A stretch of DNA of 36,954 nt from positions 1-36,954 of the forward strand of contig CAMLIZ010000032.1 of NCBI GenBank assembly GCA_946480245.1, in the 5' to 3' direction. Below the pieces are notes generated by a model that saw only the letters and a list, made by a program, of their open reading frames with translations, had not been told where the DNA came from and did no database searches. A program made the translations under genes and the position numbers. Source of the stretch: an uncultured Pseudomonadota bacterium (lineage in GTDB: Bacteria > Pseudomonadota > Gammaproteobacteria > Burkholderiales > Burkholderiaceae). This document shows, one piece after another, positions 21,042 to 28,926 of the stretch. Position 1 is the first letter of the stretch. Each line of letters starts with the position of its first letter.

Positions 21042-21365
21042 TCACACGCGAAAGGATTCGCCGCAGCCGCAGCGGTCCTTCTCGCGCGGATTGTGGAACT
21101 TGAATCCCTCGTTGAGGCCTTCGCGCACGAAGTCGAGCTCGGTGCCGTCGATGTACGGCAGGCTCTTCGGATCCACCAGCACCTTCACGCCATGGCCTTC
21201 GAACACGAGGTCCTCCGGAGCCACCTCATCGGCGTACTCGAGCTTATAGGCCAGACCCGAGCAGCCGGTGGTCTTTACGCCCAGCCGCACACCGACACCC
21301 TTGCCACGGCGCGCAAGGTAGCGCGTGACATGGCGGGCCGCAGCCTCGGTCAAGGTCACGGCCAT
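21042..21365 (-). CDS. iscA: Iron-sulfur cluster assembly protein IscA
   Basis: This A-type carrier protein (107 aa) passes clusters to apoproteins. The three conserved cysteines are visible: one in [14 protein letters not shown] (about Cys35) and two in the C-terminal CGCGESF. The ATG at 21365 ([13 protein letters not shown]) is chosen as the family start; the open frame upstream is antisense to iscU. It starts 5 nt after the iscU stop. Confidence 0.97.
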   Translation of the reverse strand: MAVTLTEAAARHVTRYLARRGKGVGVRLGVKTTGCSGLAYKLEYADEVAPEDLVFEGHGVKVLVDPKSLPYIDGTELDFVREGLNEGFKFHNPREKDRCGCGESFRV

Positions 21366-21370
21366 GGCTG

Positions 21371-21772
21371 TCACTGCACCGTTTCCTTGGAGGCCACCTT
21401 GGCCTTGTAGTCCTGCACGGCCGCCTTGATCGCGTCCTCGGCGAGGATCGAGCAGTGGATCTTCACGGGTGGCAGCGCCAGTTCCTCGGCGATATGCGTG
21501 TTCTTGATCGTCAACGCCTCGTCGAGCGACTTGCCCTTGACCCATTCAGTCACGAGCGAACTAGAGGCGATGGCGGAGCCGCAGCCATAAGTCTTGAACT
21601 TGGCGTCCTCGATCAGTCCGGTCGTCGGGTTCACCTTGATCTGCAGCTTCATCACGTCGCCGCAGGCCGGCGCACCGACCATGCCCGTGCCCACCGAGTC
21701 GTCGTTCTTGTCGAACGAGCCGACGTTGCGCGGATGTTCGTAGTGTTCGATGACCTTGTCGCTGTATGCCAT
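21371..21772 (-). CDS. iscU: Iron-sulfur cluster scaffold IscU
   Basis: This is the scaffold on which new clusters are built before transfer, 133 aa. The three cluster cysteines are Cys37 (GAPACGD), Cys63 (YGCGSA) and Cys106 ([10 protein letters not shown]), together with Asp39. The HscA recognition motif LPPVK precedes Cys106. It sits 24 nt downstream of iscS. All key residues are intact. Confidence 0.98.
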   Translation of the reverse strand: MAYSDKVIEHYEHPRNVGSFDKNDDSVGTGMVGAPACGDVMKLQIKVNPTTGLIEDAKFKTYGCGSAIASSSLVTEWVKGKSLDEALTIKNTHIAEELALPPVKIHCSILAEDAIKAAVQDYKAKVASKETVQ

Positions 21773-21796
21773 GTTCGTACTCCTTCTATTCGTTCA

Positions 21797-23017
21797 TCAA
21801 TGCGCGGCCCATTGAATCGCGCTGATGTCCACGCCGTCCTTGTACATCTCCCACAGCGGCGAGAGTTCGCGCAGCTTGGCCACCCGGTCCTTCAAGGTAG
21901 ACACCGCGTAGTCGATTTCCTCTTCCGTCGTGAAGCGGCCGATCGTCATGCGCAGGCTGGAATGCGCGAGTTCGTCGCTGCGGCCGAGCGCACGCAGTAC
22001 ATAGCTGGGCTCCAGGCTGGCCGACGTGCAGGCCGAACCCGAGGACACCGCGATGCCCTTGATGCCCATGATCAGCGACTCGCCCTCGACGAAGTTGAAC
22101 GAGGCGTTCACGTTGTGCGGAACGCGACGCTCGAGGTCGCCGTTGATGAATACCTGCTCGATGTCCGAGAGGCCACGCAGCAGCCGCTGCTGCAGCATGC
22201 GTACGCGCTCCAGCTCGGTGCCCATCTCTTCCTTCGCAATGCGGTAGGCCTCGCCCATGCCGACGATCTGATGTGTGGGCAGGGTGCCCGAGCGCATGCC
22301 ACGCTCGTGGCCACCGCCGTGCATTTGCGGCTCGATGCGCACGCGCGGCTTGCGTCGCACGTACAACGCACCAATGCCCTTGGGGCCATAGCTCTTGTGT
22401 GAGGCCAGGCTCATCAGATCAACCGGCAGGGTCTGCGTGTCAATGGCTACCTTGCCCGTGGCCTGCGCTGCGTCGACGTGGACGATGATGCCCCGCTCCC
22501 GGCACAGCGCACCGATCGTCGGAATGTCCTGGATCACCCCGATCTCGTTGTTCACGAGCATCACAGAGGCAAGGATCGTGTCGGGGCGAAGCGCGGCCTT
22601 GAACTTGTCGAGATCGAGCAGCCCGTTCTCCTGGACGTCGAGGTACGTCACCTCGAAGCCCTGGCGCTCCATCTCGCGCATCGTGTCCAGCACCGCCTTG
22701 TGCTCGGTCTTCACGGTGATGAGGTGCTTGCCACGCGTTTTGTAGAAGTGCGCGGCACCCTTGATCGCAAGATTGTCGGATTCGGTAGCCCCGGACGTCC
22801 ATACGATCTCGCGCGCATCGGCGTTGATCAGCGCCGCCACCTGTGCGCGAGCCTGCTCCACCGCCTCCTCGGCCTCCCATCCCCATGCATGGCTGCGCGA
22901 CGCCGGATTCCCGAAGTGCTCACGCAACCACGGGATCATTGCGTCCACGACGCGCGGATCCACCGGCGTCGTGGCGCCGTAGTCCATGTAGATCGGGAAG
23001 TGAGGGGTCATGTCCAT
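21797..23017 (-). CDS. iscS: Cysteine desulfurase IscS
   Basis: This PLP enzyme (406 aa) turns cysteine into alanine and a protein-bound persulfide, supplying sulfur for clusters and tRNA thiolation. The PLP lysine is Lys208 in [12 protein letters not shown], and the persulfide-forming Cys330 lies in [17 protein letters not shown] on the mobile loop. The start is ATG 23017 ([18 protein letters not shown]); the ATG two codons later is equally possible. It is 32 nt after iscR. The C-terminal [12 protein letters not shown] is typical of proteobacterial IscS. Confidence 0.98.
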   Translation of the reverse strand: MDMTPHFPIYMDYGATTPVDPRVVDAMIPWLREHFGNPASRSHAWGWEAEEAVEQARAQVAALINADAREIVWTSGATESDNLAIKGAAHFYKTRGKHLITVKTEHKAVLDTMREMERQGFEVTYLDVQENGLLDLDKFKAALRPDTILASVMLVNNEIGVIQDIPTIGALCRERGIIVHVDAAQATGKVAIDTQTLPVDLMSLASHKSYGPKGIGALYVRRKPRVRIEPQMHGGGHERGMRSGTLPTHQIVGMGEAYRIAKEEMGTELERVRMLQQRLLRGLSDIEQVFINGDLERRVPHNVNASFNFVEGESLIMGIKGIAVSSGSACTSASLEPSYVLRALGRSDELAHSSLRMTIGRFTTEEEIDYAVSTLKDRVAKLRELSPLWEMYKDGVDISAIQWAAH

Positions 23018-23049
23018 GTCGTGACGGGCTCTTCTTCTGCGGATCGGGG

Positions 23050-23583
23050 TTACTTCGAGAAGGCGTTGCCAAGCGCGAACACCGAATTGGGCGCGTTCAC
23101 CTTGATCGGTTTGACGACCGGCTGGGACGAGATGGCACGCTTGACGGGCGCCTCTTCCACAGACACGCCCTTTGCCAGTTGCTCGTCGACCAGCTTCTTC
23201 AGCGAGATCGAGTCGAGGTACTCGATCATCTTGTTGTTCAGGCTGGTCCACAGGTCGTGCGTCATGCAGCGGCCGGTGTCGTCGCCCATGCAGTTTTCCT
23301 TGCCGCCGCAACCGGTGGCGTCCAACGCCTCATCAACTGCGACGATGATGTCGGCCACAGTGATGTCTTCCGGCTTGCGGCCAAGTGAATAGCCGCCACC
23401 CGGGCCGCGGGTGCTCTCCACCAGCTCGTGCCGGCGCAGCTTGCCGAACAGCTGTTCGAGGTAGGACAGCGAAATGCCCTGGCGCTGGCTGATTGCAGCC
23501 AACGCCACCGGGCCGGAATGGGAGCGCAGCGCCAAGTCGATCATCGCCGTGACAGCAAAACGGCCCTTGGTGGTCAAACGCAT
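23050..23583 (-). CDS. iscR: Iron-sulfur cluster regulator IscR
   Basis: This is an Rrf2-family winged-helix repressor/activator (177 aa) that senses Fe-S status by binding a [2Fe-2S] cluster. The DNA-binding part [19 protein letters not shown]... includes the recognition region [14 protein letters not shown] and the wing [13 protein letters not shown]. Cluster ligands are Cys92, Cys98, Cys106 and His109; the spacing between the second and third Cys is two residues longer than in Escherichia coli IscR. The ATG at 23583 has GGAG just upstream. Two IscR operators lie in its own promoter, so negative autoregulation is expected. Confidence 0.97.
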   Translation of the reverse strand: MRLTTKGRFAVTAMIDLALRSHSGPVALAAISQRQGISLSYLEQLFGKLRRHELVESTRGPGGGYSLGRKPEDITVADIIVAVDEALDATGCGGKENCMGDDTGRCMTHDLWTSLNNKMIEYLDSISLKKLVDEQLAKGVSVEEAPVKRAISSQPVVKPIKVNAPNSVFALGNAFSK

Positions 23584-23696
23584 AACTTCTCCTTTTCGCC
23601 ATAGTGGCGGCGCAGCAAACATCGGAACCAGGGTCGGGTTCATGTCCGCATGATCCGGCGGTGACCGGGTAAACCCTCGCTCGATAACCCCAGTGA

Positions 23697-23721
23697 GAGT
23701 CCGAGCGTTTTAGTCGATTAT
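23697..23721 (-). promoter_or_regulatory. IscR type 1 operator B overlapping the iscR -10
   Basis: On the minus strand the core is CGACTAAAACGCTCGG. Against the Escherichia coli type 1 consensus (ATASYYGACTRWWWYAGTCRRSTAT) it keeps ATA at the left end, YYGACTRWWWY exactly, and TCRR. It begins inside the TATAAT hexamer, so IscR bound here would block RNA polymerase. Confidence 0.7.
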
Positions 23722-23722
23722 A
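23717..23722 (-). promoter_or_regulatory. -10 element of the iscR promoter
   Basis: A perfect TATAAT on the minus strand, with a predicted start near 23710, giving a leader of about 125 nt before iscR. The -35 position reads poorly (CGACCG), which suits a promoter overlapped by IscR operators on both sides. Confidence 0.7.
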
Positions 23723-23725
23723 CAT

Positions 23726-23750
23726 GAAGCCGACTGGTTCGGTCGGGATT
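23726..23750 (-). promoter_or_regulatory. IscR type 1 operator A over the iscR -35
   Basis: The minus-strand core CCGACCGAACCAGTCGGC matches the type 1 consensus at nearly every defined position (YYGAC, RWW, YAGTCRRS), with C for T after GAC and one C in the W run. It covers the -35 region and begins 4 nt past the phosphatase stop codon. Sites A and B are centred 29 bp apart. Confidence 0.75.
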
Positions 23751-23753
23751 GCG

Positions 23754-24263
23754 TCAGGAAGTTCCGGTGGGGCCGGCCGGCGGTGCGCAAAGGCGCTGAC
23801 GCAGGTGCTCGACCAGGCCGTCACACGCGTCCTCGATCAGATCCAGCACCAGTTCGAAGCCGCCAGGGCCGCCGTAGTACGGATCGGGCACCAGCCCCGG
23901 ATGAGGGCTGTGCCCGTAGGCGATCAGCAGGGCGACGTCTGCCTTCGAGTCCGGCGGGCGAATGGCCTCCAACCGCGTCAGGTTGTCGTCGTCCATCGCT
24001 AGGATGAGATCGAAATCCCGGAAGTCCGCGGTGCTCACTTGACGGGCGCGCAAGCTCGAGAGGTCGTAGCCGCGCCGTGTGGCATGCACTTGACTGCGAT
24101 CGTCGGGCGGGCAGTCGGCGTGGTAATCGCTGGTACCCGCGGAATCCACGTCCACGTGCTCCCCCAATCCGCTGGCCGACAGCTTCGCGCGCAATACCGC
24201 CTCAGCGCTAGGAGAGCGGCAGATGTTGCCGGTGCAGACGAACAGGACGCGAAGCTCAGCCAA
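23754..24263 (-). CDS. Low-molecular-weight protein tyrosine phosphatase
   Basis: This cytoplasmic phosphatase (169 aa) has the LMW-PTP signature at the N-terminus: VLFVCTGNICRSPSAE with nucleophile Cys10 and Arg16, and the general acid Asp127 in DPYYGG. It is the gene directly upstream of iscR in many betaproteobacteria. Family members of the Wzb type dephosphorylate tyrosine kinases of exopolysaccharide export, and a tyrosine autokinase gene lies 4 kb away at 28013-28915. A functional link between the two is possible but not shown. Confidence 0.94.
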   Translation of the reverse strand: MAELRVLFVCTGNICRSPSAEAVLRAKLSASGLGEHVDVDSAGTSDYHADCPPDDRSQVHATRRGYDLSSLRARQVSTADFRDFDLILAMDDDNLTRLEAIRPPDSKADVALLIAYGHSPHPGLVPDPYYGGPGGFELVLDLIEDACDGLVEHLRQRLCAPPAGPTGTS

Positions 24264-24338
24264 TGGAGGAAGCCGACGAAGGAGAGACGGACTTCGATTG
24301 TGGCAAAGCCGCCCTCCGCCCCTTGGTCGTTGAGGGCT

Positions 24339-26417
24339 CTACGCGGCGCCGCGCTGCGAGGACGCTTCGATCAGCTTGCGCGCCTCCGGCGACACCAAAG
24401 CTTGCAGGTGCTCGGCGATGCGTGAAGCGGCCCGCTCGGCAGCCACGTCGACCGGCTTGCGAGCTCGGGTACCGAGCATCGACACCACATACGCGGTGAA
24501 AGCACCGGGCGACGCCACTGCAGTACCGGTGGCGGATCGCGGGCCGACCGGGACGTGCGCAATCGGCAACTGCATGGCCGCGGCCTCCTCCCTCAACGGT
24601 GACGCTGCCGTTGCCACCAAGCAATCGCAGCGCGACAGCCAGCGCAGTTCATCCAGGTAGTCGTGCGCCTTCACCAACTGCAGGCCGGCATCGCGCATGC
24701 GCCTGTCTTCGCCGGAGCGGCGCATGCGATCCCATTCGGTGCCCTTGAGCATCCACACCACGTCGCAGGGCTGCCCCATCTGGCTCAACAGCGCGGCGCG
24801 CTGGCCGAGTTGCTTCAGGCTCTCGCGCCACTCCTCACGGCCCGCCTTGCGCCCGGCAAGCTCGGAGGGCTGAGCGGTTACCAACACCAGCCAGCCACGT
24901 TCGCCCGGCGGCACCGCGGCATCGGAGGACACCAGATGCAGCAGCGCCGCCGTCAGACTGCCCACACAAACGGTCCCTTCATCGGGAAGACCTTCGGTGC
25001 GCAGCGCGCGCAACGCGAGCGTCGACGACGCGTAGCGCACGCTTGCCACACGGTCAATGACGGCAGCGGTCCCCGAATCCTGGCAAGAACCTTCCAGGCC
25101 CCAGGTGCCGGCTTCCAGCCGCACGATCGGCACGCCTTCACGACGAGCCACCATCGCACAAGACAGAATCTCGTCGGTGGCGCCGGCGGTGATCAGGGCT
25201 TGCGGCCGCAGCCGCTCCAGAAGCTCCAAAAAGCCGCTGCTGAGTTGGGCCACGCGGCGGGGGCTATCCCCCGCCGGCAGGTGGAGATACACCTCGGGCG
25301 GCAGGTCATGCGCGTCCATTTCCAGTAGCGACGCCAGACGGAAGCCCGGGGCGCCACCCAGATGCACCATGATGGGCGCAGGGCCACCTCGACATTCAGC
25401 GAGCGCTTGGCAGACCAGGCCGCTGAGCGCGTAGCTCCAATCGCTGTCCACCAGGCACAGCAGCGCACCAGTGACATCGGGCAATGCCGGCATCGCAGGC
25501 GTTGGACTTGCGGCGACGGGCGCTTGCGCCGGCTGCGCCTCCGCAGGCGGGGCAGCAACGGGCGTCACAGCCGTCGGCGCGTCCTCCAGTTCGGTGCCCA
25601 GGCTGCCCAGCTCCGCCCGCAGGTCATTGGCGGTCTGCTCGACGTCCTCGACCTCGATCATGTCGCTCTTACGCAGGAAGGCCGATAGCAGCAGCCGATT
25701 GCACAGCAGGTTGATGCGACGCGGGATGCCCGCGGTACAGCGGTGGATGGCGTCATACGCACCCCCTGCAAAATAGGGGCGCCCCGCCCAACCAGCATGC
25801 TTGAGCCGATGCTCAATGTACGAGCGCGTCTCCTCTGCGCTCAGTGGCCCCAGATGGCACGAGGCGATGATGCGTTGGCGAAACTGCTCGAGGGTGGGGT
25901 CCTGCACCAGGCGCCGAAGTTCGGGCTGGCCCACCAGGAAACTCTGCAGCAGCGGGCGATCGCCGATCTGAAAGTTCGAGAGCATGCGCAGTTCCTCGAT
26001 CGCCGCGTGACTCAGGTTCTGCGCCTCGTCCACCACCAGCAAGGCGCGCTTGCCGTTGGCCGCCACCGCGGTCAGAAAGCCTTCGAGAGTGGACAACAGA
26101 TGGGCCTTGCTCTGCCCACTGGGCGCGATGCCGAAGGCGACCAGTGCCGCACGCAACAGGTCCTCCGGATCCAGGCGCGTAGTGACGACGTGCGCTGCCA
26201 CAACCTCCTGCTCCGACAGCTCGCCCAACAAGGTGCGCACGAGCATCGTCTTGCCCGCGCCCACCTCGCCGGTGACGACGATGAAGCCCTCGGCCTGGAA
26301 CACGCCGAACTTCAGGTACGCCAAGGCGTTGGCGTGCGTGCGGCTGTCGAAATAGAAGGATGGATCGGGAACGAGCCGGAACGGGGAGCCCGTCAGGCCG
26401 AAGTGGGATTCGTACAT
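24339..26417 (-). CDS. ExeA-like AAA ATPase of XrtA/PEP-CTERM loci fused to a degenerate UDP-GlcNAc 2-epimerase-like domain
   Basis: The 692-aa protein starts MYESHFGLTGSPFRLVPDPSFYF. Residues 1-270 are the ATPase known from exosortase A exopolysaccharide loci, with Walker A GEVGAGKT (50-57), Walker B LLVVDEAQN (127-134) and the sensor region TAGIPRRINLLCNRLLL. An Ala/Pro linker (279-315) leads to residues 316-690, which follow the order of non-hydrolysing UDP-GlcNAc 2-epimerase. They read ALITAGATDEILSCAMVARREGVPIVRLEAG (like the GDTTSTLA...VGHVEAG part), VCVGSLTAALL (like VTGNTVIDAL) and HDYLDELRWLSRCDCLVATAASPLREEAAAMQLPIAHV (like DYLPFVYLM...DSGGIQEEA...KPVL). The catalytic PEExNR, HRREN and DSGG motifs are replaced. 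It ends the eps operon, with upstream ATG 26417 the family start. Confidence 0.85.
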   Translation of the reverse strand: MYESHFGLTGSPFRLVPDPSFYFDSRTHANALAYLKFGVFQAEGFIVVTGEVGAGKTMLVRTLLGELSEQEVVAAHVVTTRLDPEDLLRAALVAFGIAPSGQSKAHLLSTLEGFLTAVAANGKRALLVVDEAQNLSHAAIEELRMLSNFQIGDRPLLQSFLVGQPELRRLVQDPTLEQFRQRIIASCHLGPLSAEETRSYIEHRLKHAGWAGRPYFAGGAYDAIHRCTAGIPRRINLLCNRLLLSAFLRKSDMIEVEDVEQTANDLRAELGSLGTELEDAPTAVTPVAAPPAEAQPAQAPVAASPTPAMPALPDVTGALLCLVDSDWSYALSGLVCQALAECRGGPAPIMVHLGGAPGFRLASLLEMDAHDLPPEVYLHLPAGDSPRRVAQLSSGFLELLERLRPQALITAGATDEILSCAMVARREGVPIVRLEAGTWGLEGSCQDSGTAAVIDRVASVRYASSTLALRALRTEGLPDEGTVCVGSLTAALLHLVSSDAAVPPGERGWLVLVTAQPSELAGRKAGREEWRESLKQLGQRAALLSQMGQPCDVVWMLKGTEWDRMRRSGEDRRMRDAGLQLVKAHDYLDELRWLSRCDCLVATAASPLREEAAAMQLPIAHVPVGPRSATGTAVASPGAFTAYVVSMLGTRARKPVDVAAERAASRIAEHLQALVSPEARKLIEASSQRGAA

Positions 26418-26424
26418 CTTGAGT

Positions 26425-28026
26425 TCAAAACCGGTGCCCGAGGCCGAAAAGTACAGCACTTTCGTGCACCTGGCCGACGCCTGCAAGTGTCGACTTGGTC
26501 ACCTGTCTGCGCGCGCCCACGGTCAGGGTGGTCGTCGGCGCAAGCTGGCGGGTGAGATTGAGACTCACGCGGCCCTGGTTCGTCACGTCGCCCTCGCGGT
26601 TGCCCACACCGTGCAGCCGCACGCGGCTGCCAATCAGCGTGATCGCGGTGATCGGGCTCAGCCGCCGGGTCACGCTTGCACTGCCGCCGTATTGCCGGTT
26701 CGATGGATCGTCGGGCAACAGCGGCAGCAGCGGGTCATTGGGATGCACCAGCCGCACATAGCTGCGGCTGAACGTTTCAACCGTCACTGTAGTGAGTCGG
26801 CCTTGAAACGCCGCCGACATATCGACACCCTGCTCCAGCTGAGGCGCGTCGGCGAACACCTCCACCGCACCCCGCAGTTGGGCCGGCAGCCCAAGCTTGT
26901 TCACAAGGTCCTGCACCAAGGCGTCGCGCACCTGCGGGTCCGGATAGCGCGTGGTGAGCATCGCATCGAGCAAGCCCGTCGTGCTGCCAGCCCCACCGCC
27001 GAGCAATTGCGATGATTCGCGCGCCGTCGCGCGGCGCACCGCGCGCAATGCGAGTGCCACGAAAGGCGAGCGATGCCGCAGCTGAACGTCCCACCCGGTG
27101 CCGAAGAACCGGTGCTCGGCTTCTGCATGAAGGGTGGATCGTTCGCTCGGCGCCCAGTCCACGCGCGCCCCGTAGATCGGGTCGGTGTACTGCGCAAGAG
27201 AAAACTCGCTGTGTTCTCGGCCAAGCACCAGGGACAGCACCGTCTCTGGCCTCACCGCAAAGGAACCGACCGCGCGCGCGGCCTCCAGTGCGAGCGTCGA
27301 GCCCGTGCCATCCTCGTAGGTGGTGCGCTGCCCCGAATACTCCAGGGAGTAGCCCAGAGGCAGAGGCCGCTGCACAAGCCGCAACGTCTGGTCGTCCTCA
27401 TGCCAATCGGCAACAGCAGCGCTGCCTCCTTCCTGGCCGCTGTGGCGAACCCACTGCCGCTCCAGCCGACCCAGCAGGGAAAGCGATGGGCTGAACTCGT
27501 GGCTCACATAGGGCGCCAGGGAATAACGTGCCGTGGTGAGTCGGTTGACCGTGGAGGGCGTGTCGGTCTGAACACCGAATGGGTCGGCCGTGCTCTGATC
27601 GACTTGGGTGGAAGCGTCGAGGTAGAACCAGCGATCGGCCAGCGTCGACTGAAGCGCCGCGCGGCCGGAGGGCAACACGCGGTCGGGCGCGGTCTTGCGC
27701 GTGTAAACCAGCGCCTCAAGGCCGAAGTCCACATCCACTCGAAAGCGTCCTCCTTGGCCGCGCGCGTGCAAGCGCGGCGCGAAGTCGAGCACCAGGTCGC
27801 TCTTGGCGAGGCCATCGGCAGCCAGCGCTCCGTTGTCGGTGGCCGTCGCGTTGATCGCTACTTCCGGCGTCACGCGCCAGCTTTCGGCATGCGCATTGGT
27901 GCCGAACAATGCAACCGCCAAGCAAACGGCAGCAAGCGCGACCGGCCGGTAGCGCAGTGCAGCGTGACCAGAAGGCGCGCGCGCCGCCGAGGGCAGGCGG
28001 CGCGACCTCCCGTCAGTAGTAGCCAT
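26425..28026 (-). CDS. PEP-CTERM/XrtA system-associated outer membrane beta-barrel protein (TIGR03016-like)
   Basis: The 533-aa protein has a signal peptide (hydrophobic core at about 28-42, cleavage after FGTNAHA at 47), then SWRVTPEVAINATATDNGAL, which is typical of this family. The rest is long, with alternating amphipathic strands and polar turns (RFRVDVDFGLEALVYTR, YSLEYSGQRTTYEDG, RVSLNLTRQLAPTTTLTVGARR). It ends in Phe (LFGLGHRF), the usual signal for barrel assembly. These proteins are thought to work in the outer membrane with polysaccharide export; the actual role is not established. The start at 28026 overlaps the tyrosine kinase stop by 14 nt. The next gene follows 7 nt later. Confidence 0.8.
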   Translation of the reverse strand: MATTDGRSRRLPSAARAPSGHAALRYRPVALAAVCLAVALFGTNAHAESWRVTPEVAINATATDNGALAADGLAKSDLVLDFAPRLHARGQGGRFRVDVDFGLEALVYTRKTAPDRVLPSGRAALQSTLADRWFYLDASTQVDQSTADPFGVQTDTPSTVNRLTTARYSLAPYVSHEFSPSLSLLGRLERQWVRHSGQEGGSAAVADWHEDDQTLRLVQRPLPLGYSLEYSGQRTTYEDGTGSTLALEAARAVGSFAVRPETVLSLVLGREHSEFSLAQYTDPIYGARVDWAPSERSTLHAEAEHRFFGTGWDVQLRHRSPFVALALRAVRRATARESSQLLGGGAGSTTGLLDAMLTTRYPDPQVRDALVQDLVNKLGLPAQLRGAVEVFADAPQLEQGVDMSAAFQGRLTTVTVETFSRSYVRLVHPNDPLLPLLPDDPSNRQYGGSASVTRRLSPITAITLIGSRVRLHGVGNREGDVTNQGRVSLNLTRQLAPTTTLTVGARRQVTKSTLAGVGQVHESAVLFGLGHRF

Positions 28027-28915
28027 AGCCGCCCATCGGATTGGGCCCGCTGTACTTGTTGAGCAGCGGCAGCACCACCGGGCATTGACTGACCGACGCA
28101 ATCGCCTCCACCACGGCGTCGCGCGGTGTGCCGCCCGCCTCGACCACCACCACCACTTGGCCCAGGTGAGAGGCAAGCACATGCGACTCGGTGGCCAGCA
28201 GCAAGGGCGGCGCATCGAAGATCACGATGCGATCCGAGTACTTGGTGGCCAGTTCGTTCAGCAGTTGCTGCATGGCCTCGCTGGCCAGCATCTCAGTGGC
28301 GTTGGGGCCGCCCAAGCCCGACGGCAGCACCGTCAGCTTGGGAATGTTGGTGCGCAACAGAACTTCGGAAAGATCCAGCGAGGGATTGCGCAGCACGTCC
28401 ATCAAGCCCTTGTCGGCCTCGATGCCCAGCCGCTGCAGCACCATTGGGCGAATGACGTCGGCATCGACCAACAACACCGACCGATCCACCTCCATCGAGA
28501 TGCTCAGTGCCAAGTTCAGCGACGTGAAGGTCTTGCCCTCGCCCGCAAGCGAGCTGGTGACCATGATGAGGTTGCCCCTCTGGATCGCCGCCTCGCCCTC
28601 TAGGGACGCATTCTTCAGCAGGGGCCGCTTGACGATGCGGAACTCCTCCGCCAGCGGCGAGCGGGCGTTCGCCGGCACGCAATAGCCCATCCGCGCCAGC
28701 CGCTCGAGATCCAGCTCGACCTGGCGCGAGCGACGGCTGCTCGGGGGTTCGGCGGGGCCGGCCTCCACGGTCGGCTCGACGGGCCGTAACGGCGCTACCG
28801 TGCCAGCGACATCGGAAACCGGCGGCTTCTTGAAGCCGGCGGCCGCCCAGGGCACCTCCACGCCTGCCCGCTGCAGTTCCTCGAGACGCTTGGTGGCTTG
28901 CTGGATGATGTTCAT
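28013..28915 (-). CDS. XrtA-associated tyrosine autokinase (BY-kinase, CpsD/CapB-like)
   Basis: This is a cytoplasmic tyrosine autokinase of 300 aa. The ATPase core has Walker A SSLAGEGKT (121-129), Walker A' VLLVDADVIRP (147-157) and Walker B IVIFDAP (230-236). The N-terminal 110 residues form a helical and Pro-rich part. The C-terminus ends MGGYGYY, a short tyrosine cluster (Y297, Y299, Y300) that is the expected autophosphorylation tail. Such kinases switch the polymerisation state of the chain-length protein encoded upstream at 28927-30471. The ATG at 28915 starts MNIIQQATKRLEELQ, as in the TIGR03018 group. It is 11 nt after the chain-length gene. Confidence 0.92.
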   Translation of the reverse strand: MNIIQQATKRLEELQRAGVEVPWAAAGFKKPPVSDVAGTVAPLRPVEPTVEAGPAEPPSSRRSRQVELDLERLARMGYCVPANARSPLAEEFRIVKRPLLKNASLEGEAAIQRGNLIMVTSSLAGEGKTFTSLNLALSISMEVDRSVLLVDADVIRPMVLQRLGIEADKGLMDVLRNPSLDLSEVLLRTNIPKLTVLPSGLGGPNATEMLASEAMQQLLNELATKYSDRIVIFDAPPLLLATESHVLASHLGQVVVVVEAGGTPRDAVVEAIASVSQCPVVLPLLNKYSGPNPMGGYGYY

Positions 28916-28926
28916 GGCCGCCCGAT

